NCBI GenBank assembly: GCA_048158365.1
Contig: JBLLNL010000005.1
Length of the DNA stretch: 64,000 bases
Direction: 5' to 3' (one strand)
DNA from: Azoarcus_F sp048158365
GTDB lineage: Bacteria; Pseudomonadota; Gammaproteobacteria; Burkholderiales; Rhodocyclaceae
Numbering within the stretch: position 1 is the first letter of the stretch; every line of letters starts with the position of its first letter. Below, piece by piece: positions 1-8,324 of the stretch. Both the position numbers and the translations under genes were made by a program. Below the pieces are notes generated by a model that was not told the origin of the DNA, ran no database searches, and saw nothing but the letters and a program-made list of their open reading frames with translations.

Positions 1-69
1 CTGCACTACGAGCGGGTCGGCGCCGACCATAATGACGTTACCGGAGCGGAGTTCCTGAGCGGTTTTCAT
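1..69 (-). CDS. efp: Elongation factor P, N-terminal fragment (cut by window edge)
   Basis: The 23 codons visible read MKTAQELRSGNVIMVGADP and on to VVQ, which is the typical N-terminus of beta/gammaproteobacterial EF-P. EF-P binds between the P and E sites of the ribosome and relieves stalling at polyproline. The start codon is preceded by an AGGAAA ribosome-binding site. The gene continues beyond base 1, so the modified residue (Arg32 in EarP-type EF-P) is not visible. The neighbour earP, encoding its modifying enzyme, lies just upstream on the same strand and supports the call. Confidence 0.9.
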   Translation of the reverse strand, partial: MKTAQELRSGNVIMVGADPLVVQ

Positions 70-133
70 GCTGTTTCCTGAAGATGGGTCGTCAGGGGCG
101 CTCGCCACCTGGCATACGACTTTGAAAAACCCG

Positions 134-1294
134 CTACTCTACAGCACCCCTGTCGATTTTGACCAGCTCTGCTGCAAGATCCGGACGCGCGCCCAGGTGC
201 TGCGCCCATCGCTCGCCGTGTCGCCGCAAGGCTGGCAAGGCGGCAGCGAATCCTGGCCAGGTGTCCGGAATGGACCCAAAGCCATTCCAGGCGTGCCAGA
301 AAGTTCGCAATGCGGCAGCCGCCACCGGGTCGAGGCCGTCGCAGAAACAGCGCAGAAACGCGTCCAGCTTGACGCGGTGCGCATCGGCATCCTGGCGGTA
401 GATGTGCCATGCGAACGGCACACCCGCCCACTGCGCGCGCACGAAGGAATCCTCGCCGCGCACGAAATTCAGATCGCAACTCCACAGCAGACGATCGTAA
501 TCGACCTGGCTCAGGAACGGGATGAGCCGTAGCTGCAATCGACCCCGCTGCAAAAGCGCAGCCTCCTCGCCGCAGGAACCGTCGAACCAGGCCTGGACGT
601 CCGCCACGATTCGGCCTTCGGGCACCAAGAGCAGCACCGGTCGCTCGCCGCGCGCCCACGATTCGAGCAGTGAGTCCAGTTCCGGTTGCGCATAAGCGAA
701 CAGCGAGACCACCAGCGTGTCGCGGGGCGGTGTATCGCATCCCAGGGCCCGCAGGAACAGGTCACGCGCGCTCGGATCCGAGCGGAATCGGTCGCGCGTG
801 CCGAGCAGATCGGGCTCACGCAACAGTCCGCCCGTGCCCGCTACGAAACCGGGAAAGAAGAAGACCTTGTCCAGACCCAGACGGGGATGAGGAGAGTGCC
901 GCAGGTGGCATTCGCCGACCCAGGGCTCGGCACTCAGGTACTCGAGATTGACCCACAGCGGCTGCGGCTCACGCCGCGCCATTGCTTCGACATAGGACGA
1001 TGGCGGATCACAGGCGAAGGCCTCGATGACGACATCCGCGGGATCGACCTCCGGGAACGGCACCTGCCAGCGCAGAACCTCGACACCGTCGAACAGACTG
1101 CACGATGCCGATCGTGGCGCACCCGGGCACAACCGGTAGAACACATCCAGTTCATCCACCCACAGTCGGACCGAACGACCATGATGCGCCGCGAGGGTGC
1201 GCGCCAGCCGCCAGCACACGCCGATATCCCCCATGTTATCCACAAGCCTGCAGAAGATGTCCCAGCGTGACCCGAAGCGGCCTTCAACACCCAT
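134..1294 (-). CDS. earP: EF-P arginine rhamnosyltransferase EarP
   Basis: The product is 386 aa, the usual length for EarP, the GT-B inverting glycosyltransferase that transfers rhamnose from dTDP-rhamnose to Arg32 of EF-P. The N-terminal motif IFCRLVDNMGDIGV carries the two conserved aspartates (about D19 and D23; the second aligns with the catalytic Asp of the Neisseria enzyme). The C-terminal nucleotide-sugar motif RGEDSFVRAQWAGVPF is intact, followed by WHIYRQDADAH. It lies directly upstream of efp on the same strand with a 64-nt gap, the usual earP-efp pairing. The annotated start is the most upstream one; the family match begins near residue 11. Confidence 0.95.
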   Translation of the reverse strand: MGVEGRFGSRWDIFCRLVDNMGDIGVCWRLARTLAAHHGRSVRLWVDELDVFYRLCPGAPRSASCSLFDGVEVLRWQVPFPEVDPADVVIEAFACDPPSSYVEAMARREPQPLWVNLEYLSAEPWVGECHLRHSPHPRLGLDKVFFFPGFVAGTGGLLREPDLLGTRDRFRSDPSARDLFLRALGCDTPPRDTLVVSLFAYAQPELDSLLESWARGERPVLLLVPEGRIVADVQAWFDGSCGEEAALLQRGRLQLRLIPFLSQVDYDRLLWSCDLNFVRGEDSFVRAQWAGVPFAWHIYRQDADAHRVKLDAFLRCFCDGLDPVAAAALRTFWHAWNGFGSIPDTWPGFAAALPALRRHGERWAQHLGARPDLAAELVKIDRGAVE

Positions 1295-1592
1295 CGTTCA
1301 ACCTGTACAGATCCGGTATCGGCTGTGAAAGCATTGTGGAAAAAGGGCTCCACAGCCGACGGTGAAAGATTCAGCCACAATTGTCACAGCGTCTCCAAGG
1401 GCATTCGACACTACTTTAGTACAGCATCGGATCGGGCATCTTTGCTGAATGTGCCCGGCTTATCCACAGAAAAGCACGATGCGCAAACATCCGTGTCAAC
1501 TGGATCAAAAAGAGGGAACGGCAAACATCATGAGAATCGGCACAACCGATAGACGAAAACAGCGTCGCGTCATGGCCCGGCATGGCGCCGGT
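1295..1592. other. Intergenic region between earP and rsuA with a consensus DnaA box
   Basis: No convincing gene was seen. A perfect TTATCCACA (DnaA R-type box) lies at 1460-1468. Another perfect copy lies inside earP at 1236-1244, and a TGTGGA/TCCACA inverted pair occupies 1335-1340 and 1349-1354. An earP promoter is presumably here because earP reads away from it. The start-like ATG near 1530 opens only a few codons. Confidence 0.5.
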
Positions 1593-2297
1593 TCAGAACT
1601 CGGCGAGTCGAGCAAGCTCGGCGTCGTCGAGCCAGCGCCATGCACCCGGCTCCAGATCCGGTGGCAACGCAAGACCTCCGACCTTCGAACGATGCAGCGC
1701 CTCGACCCGGTTTCCGACGGCCGCAATCATGCGCTTGACCTGATGATATTTGCCTTCGGTGACGGTGAGTCGCAACGTGTCCTCTCCGGTCCTTTCGCAC
1801 GCCGCGGCCAGAATCGGCGCGGGCTCGTCATGCAACTGCACACCGGTCATCAGGCTCGCGATCATTTCATCGCTCACAGCGTGCTTCAAGGTGACCTCGT
1901 AGACCTTCGGGATGCGCTTCTTGCCCGAACTCCAGTAGTGGATGAACTGCCCGTCGTCGGACAGCAGCAACAGCCCGGTGGTGTCATGATCCAGCCTGCC
2001 GACGCACTGGACGTCGCGTCGCACGAGTTCGATCGGAAACAGCGAAAACACCGACGCATGGTGCTGAGGCTTGTGCGAGCACTCGTGGTCGGTCGGCTTG
2101 TTCAGCACCAGGTAGGCCTTTTCGAGAAAACGCCACGACTGCCCGTCGACTTCGAACACCAGGCCGGCCACGTCGATCTCGGCGAACGGGTCCTCGATGA
2201 TCTCGCCGGCGACACCGAACAGACCGGCACGGATGATGGCACGGCACTCCTTGCGGCTACCGAAGCCCTGGGACTGCAGGATGCGTTCTGTTTTCAT
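1593..2297 (-). CDS. rsuA: 16S rRNA pseudouridine synthase, RsuA family
   Basis: The 234-aa product has an N-terminal S4-like segment (RILQSQGFGSRKECRAII) followed by the RsuA/RluB/E/F-type catalytic domain. The motif VGRLDHDTTGLLLLSDDGQ carries the catalytic Asp (about D103). The C-terminal EGKYHQVKRMIAAVGNRV matches the family signature. E. coli RsuA converts U516 of 16S rRNA to pseudouridine; the length and the HRSKVGGL tail fit RsuA better than RluB. It is read on the minus strand, towards earP. RluE-like specificity cannot be excluded from the sequence alone. Confidence 0.88.
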   Translation of the reverse strand: MKTERILQSQGFGSRKECRAIIRAGLFGVAGEIIEDPFAEIDVAGLVFEVDGQSWRFLEKAYLVLNKPTDHECSHKPQHHASVFSLFPIELVRRDVQCVGRLDHDTTGLLLLSDDGQFIHYWSSGKKRIPKVYEVTLKHAVSDEMIASLMTGVQLHDEPAPILAAACERTGEDTLRLTVTEGKYHQVKRMIAAVGNRVEALHRSKVGGLALPPDLEPGAWRWLDDAELARLAEF

Positions 2298-2662
2298 GCG
2301 CGGATCTTACCGCGGGGCGAGTTCAGCGCGCGCGTTTTCGACAATGCGGTGGGTAAGGTACACGTTTCGACTGTAGTGATTGTGGACAAGCGGGCAACAA
2401 GGCTGCCCACGCAAAACGAATCACATTCCCTGCACACCTGTCAGACCTGTTTATGAACGGCTTTGTACATGCGTCAAGCAACTGAAATAAATGATGAAAA
2501 TATGCTTGTCCACAGATTCTGGCCGTACATAATGATCTTTGTTATTTAAATATAAGAACAACAGATCAACACCAACGCCATGCCAGCGGAGCTGTTCGAA
2601 CGGGATTTTCCCGCAGGCGGAAAGCGGGTTAAACTGCGCCCGCAGAGTCAGGAGTGGCGTCG
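2298..2662. other. AT-rich intergenic region with DnaA-box-like sites and a 13-mer-like AT element
   Basis: No gene was seen in these 365 bases. Two DnaA-box-like sequences, TGTGGACAA (2381-2389) and TTGTCCACA (2506-2514), precede an AT-rich stretch that starts with GATCTTTGTTATT (2534-2546). That element resembles the GATCT-initial 13-mers of the E. coli oriC unwinding region, and a second GATC follows at 2564-2567. TTGTCC (2506-2511) and CATAAT (2528-2533) are also spaced like a sigma-70 promoter for the downstream SRPBCC gene, so a plain promoter is the simpler reading. Confidence 0.4.
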
Positions 2663-3133
2663 TTGAAGTTTGAGCATTTGGTGATCATCAATGAGCCGGA
2701 CAACCCGCTGGTCAGCGATCTCAGTCGGGAGGAGCTCTGGTTCGGGCTGCTGTGCCGGGCCGAGAATCCGCGTCCGTTTCTGCCGGGTCTGGATTCGTGC
2801 ATGATTCTGGAGCGACAGGGAAATCTTCTTCTTCGGGAACTGCAGTTCGGAAATCTCGTGATTCGCGATCGCGTGACACTGGAGCCGATGGTCTCGGTCA
2901 CGTTCGAGACCGAACGCACCGAGGAACATGCGGGCGGACGCTTGAGGATCAGCATCGAGGAACCGGGGCCGGAGGAGCTGGTATTGCGGTTCCTGTATCG
3001 GACCACGCTGGCCGAGCGACATCACGATCCGGACCAGCCCTATGCCGAGTTCGTCAAGTCGGCCTACCACGAGTCCGATATCGATACGGTCAGGGTGATC
3101 CGGATGATCGCCGAATCCGGGCGGATCCAGTAG
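2663..3133 (+). CDS. SRPBCC / AtaL-like (DUF1857-type) protein
   Basis: The start chosen is TTG 2663, giving 156 aa beginning MKFEHLVIINEPDNPL. It sits 8 nt after an AGGAG box (2650-2654), whereas the upstream in-frame GTG 2654 overlaps that box. The N-terminus then matches the family's usual MKFEHL start. The sequence fits the START/Bet v 1-like SRPBCC superfamily, small hydrophobic-ligand-binding proteins of unknown role in bacteria. REELWFGLLCRAENPRPFLPG and the C-terminal VIRMIAESG resemble DUF1857 members. There is no operon partner; rdgC follows 82 nt downstream. No biochemical function can be assigned. Confidence 0.7.
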   Translation: MKFEHLVIINEPDNPLVSDLSREELWFGLLCRAENPRPFLPGLDSCMILERQGNLLLRELQFGNLVIRDRVTLEPMVSVTFETERTEEHAGGRLRISIEEPGPEELVLRFLYRTTLAERHHDPDQPYAEFVKSAYHESDIDTVRVIRMIAESGRIQ

Positions 3134-3215
3134 CCGGGTCATCCGTTTCAAACCCGTTTCAACCTTTCCGGGAAGCCTGCCCCGGCTTCCGGTCTTTTCT
3201 TTTGGAATCAATCGA

Positions 3216-4142
3216 ATGTGGTTCAAGAACGTTCAGGTTTATCGTTTGCCGGCACAGTGGGACATGAGTGCCGACCGGCTCGAGGATCAGCTCGCGCGCC
3301 GGCGCTTCCAGCCCTGCGGCAGCCAGGATCAGGAGAGCCGCGGCTGGGTGTCTCCGACCAACGACGACTTCCTGGTTCATCGGGTCGGCGGGCACTGGCT
3401 GATCGCGCTCGGCTTCGAGCAGCGTCTGCTGCCGTCGTCGGTGGTCAAGCAGGAAGCCGAGGAACGGGCCGAGGACATTGCGGCGCAGCAGGGCTACAAG
3501 CCCGGCCGCAAGCAGATGAAGGAGTTGCGCGAGCAGATCATGCAGGAGTTCCTGCCGCGTGCGTTCACGCGGCGCAGGAGGGTCCATGCATGGATAGACC
3601 CGGTCGGTGGATGGCTGGGCATCGACGCGCCCAGCCAGACGCGTGCGGAGGACGTTCTGGAGGCATTGCGACAGGCCATGGACAGCCTGCCCCTGTCGCT
3701 GTTGCGCACCGAGCGTTCGCCGACGTCGGCGATGGCGGACTGGCTCGCCAGCGGCGAGGCGCCGGCCGGGTTCACGATCGACCAGGACTGCGAGCTGCGT
3801 TCGGTCAGCGAGGACAAGGCGGCAGTGCGTTATGTGCGGCACACGCTGGAAGGCGACGAGGTTCGCGGCCATCTCGAGTCGGGCAAGCTGCCGACCCGTC
3901 TGGCGCTGACCTTCGACGACCGGCTGAGCTTCGTGCTGACCGACAAGCTCGAGATCAAGCGTCTGGACTTTCTCGATGTGGTCAAGGACAAGGTCGAGGA
4001 ATCGGGTGCCGAGGATGCGCGCGCGATCTTCGACGCCGGCTTCATGCTGATGGCGGCGGAACTCGCGAACATGCTGCCGGCGCTGATCGATGCGCTCGGG
4101 GGCGAAATGAAGGTTGCGGAACCGCTGGCTCAGGCGGCCTGA
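3216..4142 (+). CDS. rdgC: Recombination-associated protein RdgC
   Basis: The 308-aa product begins MWFKNVQVYRL, the typical RdgC start, and runs the full family length. RdgC is a ring-shaped nucleoid-associated DNA-binding protein that restrains RecA-dependent recombination and is linked to replication restart. Family-typical segments are GWVSP near residue 44, the RKQMKELREQI helix after residue 85 and the AWIDP region. It ends just before a long inverted repeat that separates it from the convergent CoA-transferase gene. Confidence 0.93.
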   Translation: MWFKNVQVYRLPAQWDMSADRLEDQLARRRFQPCGSQDQESRGWVSPTNDDFLVHRVGGHWLIALGFEQRLLPSSVVKQEAEERAEDIAAQQGYKPGRKQMKELREQIMQEFLPRAFTRRRRVHAWIDPVGGWLGIDAPSQTRAEDVLEALRQAMDSLPLSLLRTERSPTSAMADWLASGEAPAGFTIDQDCELRSVSEDKAAVRYVRHTLEGDEVRGHLESGKLPTRLALTFDDRLSFVLTDKLEIKRLDFLDVVKDKVEESGAEDARAIFDAGFMLMAAELANMLPALIDALGGEMKVAEPLAQAA

Positions 4143-4173
4143 GCTACAGCGTGTGATGCTCAGTGCGCAGGTC

Positions 4174-4349
4174 GGCGTCAGGGGTTGCCTGTTCGGCTCC
4201 GATGCCACTCGCGCTGCCGCTGTAAGGCTTGCTTCGCTGCGATCCCTGAACTCGCGCTTCGCGCTCAGACAGCAGGGATCGCGGCCGCTACGCTCGCCAA
4301 CAGCGGCATGCGCTCGGGCAAAGTCGCCGAACAGGCAACCCCTGACGCC
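4174..4349. repeat. Long imperfect inverted repeat (hairpin/MITE-like) between convergent genes
   Basis: The arms 4174-4197 and 4326-4349 are perfect 24-bp inverted copies of each other. Further inward, GATCCCTG (4241-4248) pairs with CAGGGATC (4273-4280), and the centre is GCGCTTCGCGC. The region between the outer arms and this core pairs imperfectly. Outside the arms, ACAGCGT-like ends (near 4147 and 4365) extend the symmetry. No ORF with family resemblance lies inside. It could be a non-autonomous mobile or repetitive element or a strong bidirectional terminator for rdgC and the CoA-transferase gene. No target-site duplication was recognised. Confidence 0.75.
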
Positions 4350-4462
4350 TGGTCACTACGCTGTGCCTTCCTCCTGGGAAAACCTTGCTTCACCGATTTT
4401 CTTGGAACGCCTCACCGCGCTGGCGATATTTTTGATGCTCAGCGTGCGTTTTTTTGATGTGA

Positions 4463-5686
4463 TCAGACGATGCCGTCCTGCCTGAGCCGCGCGATCTTGC
4501 TCTTGTCGAGCTTCAGCAGCGATGCGAGCACCTCATCGGTGTGTTCGCCGAGCAGCGGCGGCGGGCTGCGGTATTCGACCGGTGTCTCGGACAACCGGAA
4601 CGGGCTGGCGACCTGCGGGATGGTGCCGATGGCCGGATGGTGCATGTCCACCTTCAGGCCACGGTGCCTGACCTGTTCGTCGTCGAACACGTCGGCGATG
4701 GTGTTGATCGGGCCGCAGGGCACGCCGACCTTTTCCAGCGTTGCGATCCAGTCGGCGGTGCTGCGCTGGATGGTCAGCTTGTTCAGCAGCGGGATCAGCG
4801 TGTCGCGGTTTCCGACCCTTGCCTTGTTGGTCGCATAGCGCGGGTCGGTGGCGAGTTCGGGGCGTCCGGCGGCCTCGCAGAAGCGGGCGAACTGAGCGTC
4901 GTTGCCGACCGTGACGATCATGTAGCCGTCATCGGTCGGAAAGTCCTGGTAGGGCACGATGTTCGGATGGGCGTTACCGAGCCGCTGCGGCGAGCGGCCC
5001 GAGGTCAGGTAGTTCATGGCCTGGTTCGCCAGGCACGCGATCTGCACGTCGAGCAGCGCGAGATCGATGTACTGCCCCTGGCCACTGCGTTCCCGCCAGG
5101 CCAGTGCAGCCTGGACCGCATTGGCTGCATACAGGCCGGTGAGAATGTCGGTCAGCGCGACGCCGACCTTCATCGGACCGCTACCGGCTTCCGAATCCGG
5201 CCGGCCGGTGATGCTCATCAGTCCGCCCAGACCCTGGATCAGGAAGTCGTATCCGGCGCGCGCGGCGTAGGGCCCGTCCTGACCGAAGCCGGTGATCGAG
5301 CAATACACCAGGCGTGGATTGACCGCCTGCAGCGACGCGTAGTCCAGGCCGTAACGGACCAGACCATCCTTCTTGAAATTTTCCAGCACGACGTCGCATT
5401 CCCTCGCGAGCCCGCGCAGCAGACGCTGCCCTTCTGGCCGCGTCATGTCCACCGTGATCGAGCGTTTGTTGCGGTTCGCACACAGGAAGTAGGACGCGAC
5501 TTCGGTGTCCTCGCCGTCGGCATCCTTCAGGTAGGGCGGACCCCAGCTGCGGGTGTCGTCTCCGACGCCGGGCCGTTCGACCTTGATCACGTCGGCGCCC
5601 AGGTCGGCCAGGATCTGGCCGGCCCACGGTCCGGCCAGGATGCGCGACAGGTCGAGGACCCGGATGTGCGAGAGCGCGCCGGCCAT
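4463..5686 (-). CDS. CaiB/BaiF family CoA-transferase (probable glutarate CoA-transferase)
   Basis: The 407-aa product is a class III CoA-transferase. The N-terminal VLDLSRILAGPWAGQILADLGADVIKVERP is diagnostic (given here only as part of residues 10-39). The catalytic Asp is about D147 in AGYDFLIQGLGGLMSITG. It starts 2 nt after the gcdH stop and so forms an operon with it. In proteobacteria this pairing usually means activation of glutarate to glutaryl-CoA, with succinyl-CoA as donor, at the end of lysine or tryptophan degradation. The substrate is inferred from context; the sequence shows only the family. Confidence 0.85.
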   Translation of the reverse strand: MAGALSHIRVLDLSRILAGPWAGQILADLGADVIKVERPGVGDDTRSWGPPYLKDADGEDTEVASYFLCANRNKRSITVDMTRPEGQRLLRGLARECDVVLENFKKDGLVRYGLDYASLQAVNPRLVYCSITGFGQDGPYAARAGYDFLIQGLGGLMSITGRPDSEAGSGPMKVGVALTDILTGLYAANAVQAALAWRERSGQGQYIDLALLDVQIACLANQAMNYLTSGRSPQRLGNAHPNIVPYQDFPTDDGYMIVTVGNDAQFARFCEAAGRPELATDPRYATNKARVGNRDTLIPLLNKLTIQRSTADWIATLEKVGVPCGPINTIADVFDDEQVRHRGLKVDMHHPAIGTIPQVASPFRLSETPVEYRSPPPLLGEHTDEVLASLLKLDKSKIARLRQDGIV

Positions 5687-5688
5687 GG

Positions 5689-6876
5689 TCAGTTCGCGAA
5701 GGCCGGGATGTCGGTGATCGCGCGGCCGAGGATCAGCGCATGGATGTCGTGGGTGCCTTCGTAGGTATTGACGACCTCGAGATTGACCAGATGACGGGCG
5801 ACGCAGTATTCGTCCGAGATGCCGTTTCCGCCGAGCATGTCACGCGCGACCCGTGCGATGTCGAGCGCCTTGCCGCAGGAGTTGCGCTTCATGATCGACG
5901 TGACCTCCACCGGCGCGTTGCCGGCGTCCTTCATGCGGCCCAGTTGCAGGCAGCCCTGCAGGCCGAGCGTGATCTCGGTCAGCATGTCGGCGAGCTTCTT
6001 CTGGATCAGCTGGTTGGCGGCGAGCGGGCGGCCGAACTGCTTGCGATCCAGCACATACTGGCGTGCGGTGTGGTAGCAGTCCTCGGCGGCACCCAGCGCA
6101 CCCCATGCGATGCCGTAGCGGGCCGAGTTCAGGCAGGTGAAGGGACCCTTCAGGCCGGTGACCTCCGGGAACATGTTTTCGGCCGGCACGAACACCTCGT
6201 CCATCACGATCTCGCCGGTGATCGACGCGCGCAGGCCGACCTTGCCGTGGATCGCCGGCGCGGACAGACCCTTCCAGCCCTTCTCGAGGATGAAACCGCG
6301 GATCTTGCCGTCGTCGGTCTTGGCCCACACGACGAACACGTCCGCGATCGGACTGTTGCTGATCCACATCTTGGCGCCGGACAGGCTGTAGCCGCCATCG
6401 ACGCTGCGGGCGCGGGTAACCATGCCGCCCGGGTCGGAACCATGGTTGGGTTCGGTCAGGCCGAAGCAGCCGACCCATTCACCGGTCGCGAGTTTCGGCA
6501 GGTACTTGAGCTTCTGCGCGTCGGTGCCGAACTCGTTGATCGGCACCATCACCAGCGACGACTGCACGCTCATCATCGAGCGGTAGCCGGAATCGACCCG
6601 CTCGATCTCGCGCGCGATCAGGCCATAGGACACGTAATTGAGGCCGGCCCCGCCGTATTCCTCGGGGATGGTCGGGCCGAGCAGCCCGAGTTCGCCCATC
6701 TCGTTGAAGATCGCCCGATCGGTCTGCTCATGGCGGAATGCCTGCTGCACCCGCGGCAGGAGTTTCTCCTGGCAGTAGTCGCGCGCGGTGTCACGCACCA
6801 TGCGCTCGGTTTCGGTGAGCTGGCTGTCGAGATGGAGCGGATCGGCCCAGTTGAATGTCACGCGGTTCGTTGCCAT
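5689..6876 (-). CDS. gcdH: Glutaryl-CoA dehydrogenase
   Basis: Starting at ATG 6876 (GGAGA box upstream) the product is 395 aa, the normal GcdH length. An upstream in-frame start would add a tail that runs through the promoter. It is an FAD acyl-CoA dehydrogenase that oxidises and decarboxylates glutaryl-CoA to crotonyl-CoA. Visible marks are GCFGLTEPNHGSDPGGM (about 137-152), KMWISNSPIADVFVVWAK, and the catalytic Glu of the TYEGTHDIHALILGRAI motif (about E373), the GcdH pattern. It is first in a two-gene operon with the CoA-transferase. The divergent LysR gene and a palindrome between them suggest ligand-responsive control. Confidence 0.93.
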   Translation of the reverse strand: MATNRVTFNWADPLHLDSQLTETERMVRDTARDYCQEKLLPRVQQAFRHEQTDRAIFNEMGELGLLGPTIPEEYGGAGLNYVSYGLIAREIERVDSGYRSMMSVQSSLVMVPINEFGTDAQKLKYLPKLATGEWVGCFGLTEPNHGSDPGGMVTRARSVDGGYSLSGAKMWISNSPIADVFVVWAKTDDGKIRGFILEKGWKGLSAPAIHGKVGLRASITGEIVMDEVFVPAENMFPEVTGLKGPFTCLNSARYGIAWGALGAAEDCYHTARQYVLDRKQFGRPLAANQLIQKKLADMLTEITLGLQGCLQLGRMKDAGNAPVEVTSIMKRNSCGKALDIARVARDMLGGNGISDEYCVARHLVNLEVVNTYEGTHDIHALILGRAITDIPAFAN

Positions 6877-6956
6877 GAGGTCTCCTCGATGTGCTGGATT
6901 CTGTTCGGGTGTGCAGCTGACTGTACTGTAGACAAACAACAGGGCTGGAAACAAAC

Positions 6957-6973
6957 GATACTTTGGAAGTATC
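6957..6973. promoter_or_regulatory. LysR-type operator candidate in the gcdH/regulator divergent region
   Basis: GATACTTTGGAAGTATC is a perfect palindrome with 7-bp arms around TGG. It contains the ATAC-N7-GTAT form expected of a LysR T-N11-A box. It sits midway between the divergent starts of gcdH and the LysR gene. A second small inverted repeat, GTGCG-N5-CGCAC, follows at 6976-6990. Confidence 0.65.
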
Positions 6974-7058
6974 TTGTGCGAAGAACGCACTTCGAAATTC
7001 TGACGATCCGTTCCGCACGGGCTCCCGGTGAGTCGATCGGAACGGAGCCGGAGCGTGC

Positions 7059-7958
7059 ATGCGCAGAAAGATCCCCAATACCGCGGCGCTGGTCGCGTTC
7101 GAACGTGCCGCCCGGCATGAGAGCTTCACGCGGGCAGCGGAGGAACTCGCGCTGACCCAGAGTGCGGTATGCCGCCAGATCGCCGGACTGGAGGACTTTC
7201 TGGGGTTGCGCCTGTTCAAGCGCACCCGGCGCGGGGTCAAGCTCACCGAAGCCGGACTGAGCTACAGCCGCCAGATCGCCTCACGGCTCGATGCGGTCGA
7301 ACGCGACACCTTGTCGCTGATGGCCCATCACGGACAGGGGGTGACGCTGGAGCTGGCGGTCGTGCCGACCTTCGCGACCCGCTGGCTGATGCCGCGCCTG
7401 GGCGGCTTTCATGCGATCTACCCGGATGTGACCGTGAATATGACCACGCAGACCCGGCCCTTTCTGTTCGGCGACACCGAGTTCGATGCGGCGCTGTATT
7501 TCGGCGATGCGGGCTGGCCGGGCACCGACGCGCATTTCCTGATGCACGAGGACGCGGTACCGGTGTGCAGTCCGCAACGCCTGGCGGGACGGACCGGCCT
7601 GATCCCCGAGGAGATCGCCGAACTGCCGCTGCTGCAGCAGACCACCCGGCCCTATGCGTGGCGAACCTGGTTCGAATCGCTCGGAATGCGGGTTGCGCAC
7701 GACATGACCGGCACCCGGCTCGAGCTGTTCTCAATGCTGGCGCAGGCCGCGATGCAGGACATGGGCGTCGCGCTGATTCCACCCTTCCTGATACGCGACG
7801 AACTCGACCGCGGGCGGCTCGCGATCGCGATGCCGCATGCCAGCCCGAGCGATAAGGCCTATTACCTGATCATCCCCGAACGCAAGGCCGAAACCGACGC
7901 GATGACAGGGTTTCGTGACTGGCTGTGCGCCGAGGCGAGTCGCTATCGCAGCGCTTGA
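7059..7958 (+). CDS. LysR-family regulator (GcvA-like), probable regulator of gcdH
   Basis: The 299-aa product has an N-terminal winged HTH (residues about 7-65, FERAARHESFTRAAEELALT then QSAVCRQI) and a LysR substrate-binding domain. Segments such as RWLMPRLGGFHAIYPDV and FDAALYFGD resemble the GcvA/AmpR subgroup. It is divergent from gcdH with a 182-nt gap containing a LysR-type palindrome, the usual arrangement for a regulator of glutaryl-CoA degradation. The effector is unknown. Confidence 0.85.
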   Translation: MRRKIPNTAALVAFERAARHESFTRAAEELALTQSAVCRQIAGLEDFLGLRLFKRTRRGVKLTEAGLSYSRQIASRLDAVERDTLSLMAHHGQGVTLELAVVPTFATRWLMPRLGGFHAIYPDVTVNMTTQTRPFLFGDTEFDAALYFGDAGWPGTDAHFLMHEDAVPVCSPQRLAGRTGLIPEEIAELPLLQQTTRPYAWRTWFESLGMRVAHDMTGTRLELFSMLAQAAMQDMGVALIPPFLIRDELDRGRLAIAMPHASPSDKAYYLIIPERKAETDAMTGFRDWLCAEASRYRSA

Positions 7959-8009
7959 CTCCGGAACGCCCGTCGACACGACTCGCCGCACCGCGCACTG
8001 CCGCCCGGC

Positions 8010-8042
8010 AGTGCGCGGCCGTACTGTGTTCGATAGCGAACA
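8010..8042. promoter_or_regulatory. Two adjacent copies of the TGTNCG-N4-CGNACA palindrome
   Basis: Copy at 8027-8042 is TGTTCG-ATAG-CGAACA, followed by GA, a perfect palindrome in both arms. A weaker copy at 8010-8025 (AGTGCG-CGGC-CGTACT) ends two bases upstream of it. They lie 108 nt before the DUF3309 start. The 14-mer GTGCGCGGCCGTAC here recurs in the site at 9152-9167. Confidence 0.7.
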
Positions 8043-8149
8043 GACGACGATTGCGGTTCGCGTAGCATTTGTTCCAGGTACATGGATGGTCCGGGCGGTC
8101 GATGTGATGCCAGCCTCGACCGAAAACATCAACTTGCTGGAGCACTGCA

Positions 8150-8302
8150 ATGGGAACAATTCTGCTAGTCATTCTGATTCTGCTGCTGATCGGTGTCCTT
8201 CCGGCCTGGCCTCACAGCCGGTCTTGGGGATACGGACCGACCGGTGGCATCGGACTCATAGTCGTCATCCTGCTGATTCTCGTGCTGCTCGGCAAGATAT
8301 GA
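8150..8302 (+). CDS. DUF3309 small membrane protein
   Basis: This 50-aa protein begins MGTILLVILILLLIGVLPAW. It has two hydrophobic segments (about 3-17 and 33-48) around a PHSRSWGYGPTGG loop, matching the DUF3309 family. Its function is unknown; such proteins often occur in stress-inducible gene sets. A TGTTCG-N4-CGAACA palindrome lies about 110 nt upstream. A GC-rich hairpin lies immediately after the stop codon. The convergent UbiA-like remnant ends a few bases downstream. Confidence 0.85.
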   Translation: MGTILLVILILLLIGVLPAWPHSRSWGYGPTGGIGLIVVILLILVLLGKI

Positions 8303-8304
8303 AG

Positions 8305-8324
8305 GCTGGCGGCGCACCGCCAGC
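8305..8324. terminator. Hairpin after DUF3309
   Basis: GCTGGCGG-CGCA-CCGCCAGC is a perfect 8-bp stem with a 4-nt loop, 2 nt after the DUF3309 stop codon. There is no T-tract, so it may be a Rho-independent-like or RNA-stabilising hairpin. Confidence 0.5.

Noticed and set aside
6877..6990. N-terminal extension of gcdH by 38 residues
   Set aside because: The extra codons run through the LysR-type palindrome and promoter region; ATG 6876 has a ribosome-binding site and gives the normal protein length.
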